DNA of 64,000 nucleotides, taken from contig NZ_CP014671.1 of NCBI RefSeq assembly GCF_001697225.1, positions 1,116,001-1,180,000 on the forward strand, in the 5' to 3' direction. Source of the DNA: Immundisolibacter cernigliae. Its GTDB lineage: Bacteria; Pseudomonadota; Gammaproteobacteria; Immundisolibacterales; Immundisolibacteraceae. Numbering within the stretch: the first letter of the stretch is position 1; the number at the start of each line of letters is the position of its first letter. A model generated the notes under the pieces. That model saw nothing but the letters and a program-made list of their open reading frames with translations, searched no databases and was not told the DNA's origin. A program made the position numbers and the translations under genes. Positions 60,391 to 64,000 of the stretch are shown here, piece after piece.

Positions 60391-62157
60391 TCAAACCGCG
60401 ACTGGCACGTCCGCAAACTGCATCCGGTGCAGCCGGGCATAGGCGCCGCCCTGGCGCAGCAGGGACGCATGATCACCCCGCTCGACGATGCGCCCGTCCT
60501 GCATCACCAGGATCAGGTCGGCGTTCTCGATGGTCGACAGGCGGTGCGCGATCACCAGCGTGGTGCGGTGGCTCATCAGCGCGTCGAGCGCCGCCTTGAT
60601 GTGCCGCTCCGATTCGCTGTCCAGGGCCGATGTGGCCTCGTCCAGGATCAGGATCGGCGCGTCCTTGAGCAGCGCCCGGGCAATGGCGATGCGCTGGCGC
60701 TGGCCGCCGGACAGCAGCACGCCGTTGTCGCCGACCAGGCTGTCCAGGCCCTGCGGCAACTGGCGGATGAATTCCATGGCATGCGCCTGCTCGGCGGCGC
60801 GCACGATGTCGGCCTCGCTCACCTCGCCGCGGCGACCGTAGGCGATGTTGTTGGCCACGGTGTCGTTGAACAGCACCACGTGCTGGCTGACCAGCGAGAT
60901 CTGCGCCCGCAGCGAGGCCAGCGTCAGCTCGCGGATGTCGATGCCGTCGACCAGGATGCGCCCGGCCTGCGGCTCGTAGAAGCGCGGCAGCAGGCCGACC
61001 AGGCTGGTCTTGCCCGAGCCGGAGCGCCCAACCAGCGCCACCCGCTGGCCCGGCTTTGCGTGCAGCGACACGCCGCGCAGCACCGGCGCGATGCTGGTCG
61101 CGTAGGCAAATTCGACGTCCTGATACTCAACCTCGCCCCGCGCACGAACCAGCTCGCGCCGGCCGGTGTCCGGTTCGGCCAGCTCGTCGATCAGCCCGAA
61201 CACGCTGCGCGCGGCGGTGATGCCCTTCTGCAGCACGCCGTTGACCTTGGTCAGGCGCTTGACCGGCGCCTGCAGCATGGTCACCGCCACGATGAACGAC
61301 GTGAACCCGCCCACGGTGGTGCGCTCGGTGCTGGCAAAGGTGGTGGCGGCGTACAGGATGCCGGCCATGGTCAGTGCGATCAGCAGCTGCACCACGCCGT
61401 TGCCCAGCGCGTCCACGGACACCCATTTCATGTGCAGGTGGCGGTTGCGCTCCGACAGCCGACCGAAGCTTGCCGATTCACGGTCCTGGCCGTTGAACAG
61501 CTTGGTCACCAGGTGGCCCTCCACCACCTCGCCGGCGGCGGCAGTGATGTTGCCCATCGATGCCTGGATGTGCGTGCTCAGGCGCCGAAAGCGCTTCGAC
61601 ACCGCACCGATGCTGGCCGCCATGCCCGGCCCGACCACCAGGAAGATCAGCGCCAGTTTCCAGTTCAGGTAGAACATCCAGCCCAGCAGCCCCAGTACCG
61701 CCACGCTGTCCTTGAGCAGCGTGGTCAGGGCGTCGCTGGTGGCGCCGGCCACCATCTCGACGTCATAGGTGACCTTGGAAATCAGCGCACCGGAGGCCTG
61801 GCGGTCGTAGAAACTCGCCGGCAGACGCAGCAGGTGGTCGAACATGGCCGTGCGCAGGTCCTTAATGACCCGCCGCGCCACCCAGTTCATGCCGAAGTCG
61901 GAGATGAAGCTGCACACCAGGCGCACCACGAACAGGCCGACCATCACCACCGGCAGCCAGCGGATGGTCTGCGGGTCGCGCTCGACGAAGCTGCCGTCGA
62001 GCATCGGCTTCATCAGGGCGGCGAAAGCCGGATCCGTGGCCGCGCCGCCGATCATGCCGATCAGTGCCAGCGCGAACACCCGCCAGTGCGGTCGCGCATA
62101 GCCAAGCAGGCGCGCGTAGATCTGCCAGCGGGCGGCGCTGTCGACCGCGTCGGTCAT
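60391..62157 (-). CDS. msbA: Lipid A export ABC transporter MsbA
   Basis: A 588-residue half-transporter: six membrane helices (residues about 20-310), then an ATPase with Walker A LVGRSGSGKTS, signature LLSGGQRQRIAIARALL, Walker B ILILDEATSALD and the His switch VIAHRLSTI. FDHLLRLPASFYDRQASGALISK and KLFNGQDRE are MsbA-like. It flips lipid A-core across the inner membrane. It overlaps exbD by four bases in the order exbB-exbD-msbA. LpxK, the usual next gene, is absent. Confidence 0.94.
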   Translation of the reverse strand: MTDAVDSAARWQIYARLLGYARPHWRVFALALIGMIGGAATDPAFAALMKPMLDGSFVERDPQTIRWLPVVMVGLFVVRLVCSFISDFGMNWVARRVIKDLRTAMFDHLLRLPASFYDRQASGALISKVTYDVEMVAGATSDALTTLLKDSVAVLGLLGWMFYLNWKLALIFLVVGPGMAASIGAVSKRFRRLSTHIQASMGNITAAAGEVVEGHLVTKLFNGQDRESASFGRLSERNRHLHMKWVSVDALGNGVVQLLIALTMAGILYAATTFASTERTTVGGFTSFIVAVTMLQAPVKRLTKVNGVLQKGITAARSVFGLIDELAEPDTGRRELVRARGEVEYQDVEFAYATSIAPVLRGVSLHAKPGQRVALVGRSGSGKTSLVGLLPRFYEPQAGRILVDGIDIRELTLASLRAQISLVSQHVVLFNDTVANNIAYGRRGEVSEADIVRAAEQAHAMEFIRQLPQGLDSLVGDNGVLLSGGQRQRIAIARALLKDAPILILDEATSALDSESERHIKAALDALMSHRTTLVIAHRLSTIENADLILVMQDGRIVERGDHASLLRQGGAYARLHRMQFADVPVAV

Positions 62158-62579
62158 GGCGCCTTGCCCGCCGTCTCCACCGCGAAGCTGAGGTTTTCCA
62201 GCCCTGCCTCGCGCGCCGCGGTCATGGCGGCGATGACCCGCTCGTGGGGCGTGTTGCGGTCGACCGACAGCACCAGCACCGGCTCCTTGCGCCCGCTGGC
62301 TGCGCGGCGCAGCGCCGCAGTCAGACCGACCACGTTGTCGGCGGCCAGGGTTTCCTGACCGACCGCATATTCCCCGGCGGCGCTGATGGCCAGCTCGATC
62401 GTGTTGTCGGTGGGCGCGGTAGCGTCACTGGCCGCCTGCGGCAGATCGACCTTCAGCTGTCCCAGACGGCTGAAACTGGTGGTGACCATCAGAAAGATCA
62501 GCAGCACCACCAGCACGTCGATCAACGGCACGAAATTCAGTTCCACATCGTCCGGCCGGCGCCGGGTGCGAAAGTTCAT
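62154..62579 (-). CDS. exbD: ExbD/TolR-family energy-transfer protein
   Basis: A 141-residue ExbD: a short basic N-terminus, one membrane helix carrying the proton-pathway Asp in ELNFVPLIDVLVVLLIFLMVT (in part, NFVPLIDVLVVLL), and a periplasmic domain. With ExbB it couples the proton gradient to TonB-like outer-membrane transport. It overlaps exbB (ATGA) and msbA (four bases). The position beside comEC and msbA is the orphan gammaproteobacterial locus rather than the tonB operon. Confidence 0.92.
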   Translation of the reverse strand: MNFRTRRRPDDVELNFVPLIDVLVVLLIFLMVTTSFSRLGQLKVDLPQAASDATAPTDNTIELAISAAGEYAVGQETLAADNVVGLTAALRRAASGRKEPVLVLSVDRNTPHERVIAAMTAAREAGLENLSFAVETAGKAP

Positions 62580-63217
62580 GCGCGCAGGGCCGCCCGGTCG
62601 CGGTGCAGACGCGCGGCCAGCTGCGCCAGGGATTCGGCCAGCTCTGCCGCCTGGCGTTCCAGATCGGCCACCAGCTCGTCCACCCGGCCGCGGTAATAGC
62701 GGTGAAAGATATAGCTCGGGATGGCCACGAACAGGCCGAAGGCCGTATTCACCAGCGCGATCGAAATGCCGCTGGCCAGCTTCTCGGGCGCGCCCAGGCC
62801 GGTCATGCCGATGGCGTGGAAGGTCTCGATCATGCCGATCACGGTGCCGAACAGGCCGATCAGCGGCGAGACGGTGGCCAGCGTGCCCAGCATGTTCAGG
62901 AAGCGTTCCAGCTCCAGCGCCAGGTGACGGCCGGTGTCCTCCACGTTCTCACGCTGGCGCTGGCGGTCCTCGCCGCCGTGCATCAACACAGCCGCCAGGA
63001 TTCGGCCCAGCGGCGAGTGCTGGCGCAGGTTGTTGATACGGGCCGCATCCACCTGCCCGGCGATGCACCAGTTCTGCACTTCCTGCAGCAAACCGGGCGG
63101 CAGAACCCGCCTGCGCTGCAGCGACCAGGCCCGCTCCAGCACGATGCCGAGCGCCAGGATGGAGCACAGAACCAGCGGAATGACCGGCCAGTCACCGGCC
63201 TTGAGCAGTTCCCACAC
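62576..63217 (-). CDS. exbB: ExbB/TolQ/MotA-family proton channel protein
   Basis: About 213 residues with three membrane segments: the first in WPVIPLVLCSILALGIVLERAW, the others in LGTLATVSPLIGLFGTVIGMIETF (in part) and ISIALVNTAFGLFVAIPSYIF. These are the MotA/TolQ/ExbB signatures. It forms the pentameric proton channel around ExbD. The GTG start at 63217 gives VWELLKAGDWPVIPL, the normal family N-terminus; the longer frame upstream overlaps the comEC end with no family resemblance. Confidence 0.9.
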   Translation of the reverse strand: MWELLKAGDWPVIPLVLCSILALGIVLERAWSLQRRRVLPPGLLQEVQNWCIAGQVDAARINNLRQHSPLGRILAAVLMHGGEDRQRQRENVEDTGRHLALELERFLNMLGTLATVSPLIGLFGTVIGMIETFHAIGMTGLGAPEKLASGISIALVNTAFGLFVAIPSYIFHRYYRGRVDELVADLERQAAELAESLAQLAARLHRDRAALRA

Positions 63218-63290
63218 GGCGGCCGAAACCCGATGTTGAAAGAGGGGGATGGACAGACAGACCCCGCCGCGGCGGCGGGCTGGCAGTCTA

Positions 63291-64000
63291 TCACGGCGCC
63301 TGCGGCGCCCCGGCCCGCCACCAGCGGCCCCGACGGGCACGCTGCGCCGTCACTTCGAGGCCCTGCGGGCCGGCTGCGATGAGCAGCGCACCGGCGTCCG
63401 CCGTGTTCCACAGCCGCGCACCGGCAGCCGCGTAGGCGGCGCTGACGGTCGGGTGCGGATGGCCGAAGCGGCTGCGGTAGGCGGCGGAGAAAATCACCTC
63501 CCGCGGCGCCAGGCGGGCAATCAACGGCGGATACAGCGCGCCCCGGCTGCCATGATGCGGCGCCAGCAATACATCGACCGGATCCAACGCGTCGACTTCC
63601 ACAAGGCGCTGCTGGGCCGGCACCTCCACGTCGCCGGTCAGCAGCAGGCCGTGGCCGTCAGCAGCCACGACCCGCAGCACGCATGAGCGGTCGTTGTCAC
63701 CGGCCGCGGCAAGGCCGCCGCCGGGATGAAACTGCTGGAAACGCACCCCGTCCCAGGTCCAGGCGTACCCGTCCCGGCAAGGCTCGACCGCACCCGCGCC
63801 GATGATCTGCCGCGGCGTGCCGCTGACGATGCGGGCGGTGCGGATGCCGTCCACGATGTCGGCCGCGGCGCCGGCATGATCGCTATCGCCATGCGACAGC
63901 ATCAGCAGGTCCAGGTGCCGCACGCCCAGCCGTGCCAGCTCGGGCAGCACGATGGCCTCGCCGGCACTGAAACGCTCCGAAAAGCGCGGCCCGCTGTCAT
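63291..64000 (-). CDS. comEC: ComEC/Rec2 DNA-uptake protein, C-terminal MBL domain (partial)
   Basis: The last roughly 236 residues of ComEC, with the gene continuing beyond the window. The frame enters as DSGPRFSERFSAGEAIVLPEL, given here in part (GEAIVLPEL), then LMLSHGDSDHAGAA (the metal-like HxDxDH of the ComEC MBL domain), LLLTGDVE and LLAPHHGSRG. ComEC forms the inner-membrane channel for single-stranded DNA in natural transformation, and its MBL domain probably trims the other strand. Order comEC-exbB-exbD-msbA is typical of gammaproteobacteria. Confidence 0.92.
   Translation of the reverse strand, partial: DSGPRFSERFSAGEAIVLPELARLGVRHLDLLMLSHGDSDHAGAAADIVDGIRTARIVSGTPRQIIGAGAVEPCRDGYAWTWDGVRFQQFHPGGGLAAAGDNDRSCVLRVVAADGHGLLLTGDVEVPAQQRLVEVDALDPVDVLLAPHHGSRGALYPPLIARLAPREVIFSAAYRSRFGHPHPTVSAAYAAAGARLWNTADAGALLIAAGPQGLEVTAQRARRGRWWRAGAPQAP

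Overview
This window looks like a chromosome segment of a high-GC gammaproteobacterium. The evidence is gene order: tRNA-Ser(GGA)-ffs-dnaX-ybaB-recR, ftsY-ftsE-ftsX beside rsmD-coaD, cutA beside a dsbD remnant, scpA-scpB-rluB, and comEC-exbB-exbD-msbA. The window also carries two aromatic-ring-hydroxylating oxygenases, a BphX-like protein and a DszB-like protein. That would fit a soil or sediment aromatic degrader such as an Immundisolibacter relative, but this placement is inference. No phage, insertion sequence or CRISPR array was seen.

Layout. 0-4.2 kb: the end of an unknown gene, DUF2058, a PdxA-family dehydrogenase, and groES-groEL behind a CIRCE-type operator. 4.2-5.6 kb: cutA, a stand-alone DsbD N-terminal domain and a TlpA-like thioredoxin. 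5.8-13.2 kb: an MBL/Nudix pair, a frameshifted DUF748 gene, an epimerase, folB with a FolM-like reductase, and DUF3465. 13.2-19.3 kb: two alpha/beta hydrolases, htpG, BphX-like, GNAT, VanZ and HIT genes. 19.3-28.3 kb: an orphan benzoate-dioxygenase-like alpha subunit, a ZIP transporter, ftsYEX, an M16 peptidase pair, rsmD and coaD. 28.3-31.6 kb: a large MscK-type channel. 31.7-37.4 kb: an accessory catabolic block of a two-subunit Rieske oxygenase, a 3-hydroxyacyl-CoA-dehydrogenase-like SDR, an acyl-CoA dehydrogenase and an atypical crotonase. 37.4-46.1 kb: housekeeping genes (M50 protease, trpS, scpAB, rluB, rpsD, tRNA-Ser, 4.5S RNA, dnaX, ybaB, recR, orn). 46.2-56.6 kb: cimA and the urea block (urtEDCBA, a porin, ureGFE) on the minus strand. 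56.7-64 kb: ilvA, MAPEG, a DszB-like protein, an NTF2-like protein, msbA, exbD, exbB and the comEC C-terminus.

How the genes work together. Urea handling is the clearest unit. A near-perfect sigma-54 promoter, with two NtrC-like sites upstream, precedes a porin-urtABCDE operon, and the urease metallocentre genes ureEFG lie just beyond it. The structural urease genes are not in this window. The 31.7-37.4 kb block combines ring oxygenation with beta-oxidation-type enzymes and looks like a degradative pathway set between core genes.

Points worth a second look: a stand-alone ribosomal protein S4 of the cyanobacterial/plastid type, a TrpRS with an iron-sulfur-type cysteine motif, a cytoplasmic DszB homologue keeping the Cys-His-Arg catalytic set, two genes broken by single-base losses in homopolymers, and several families of palindromic intergenic repeats.
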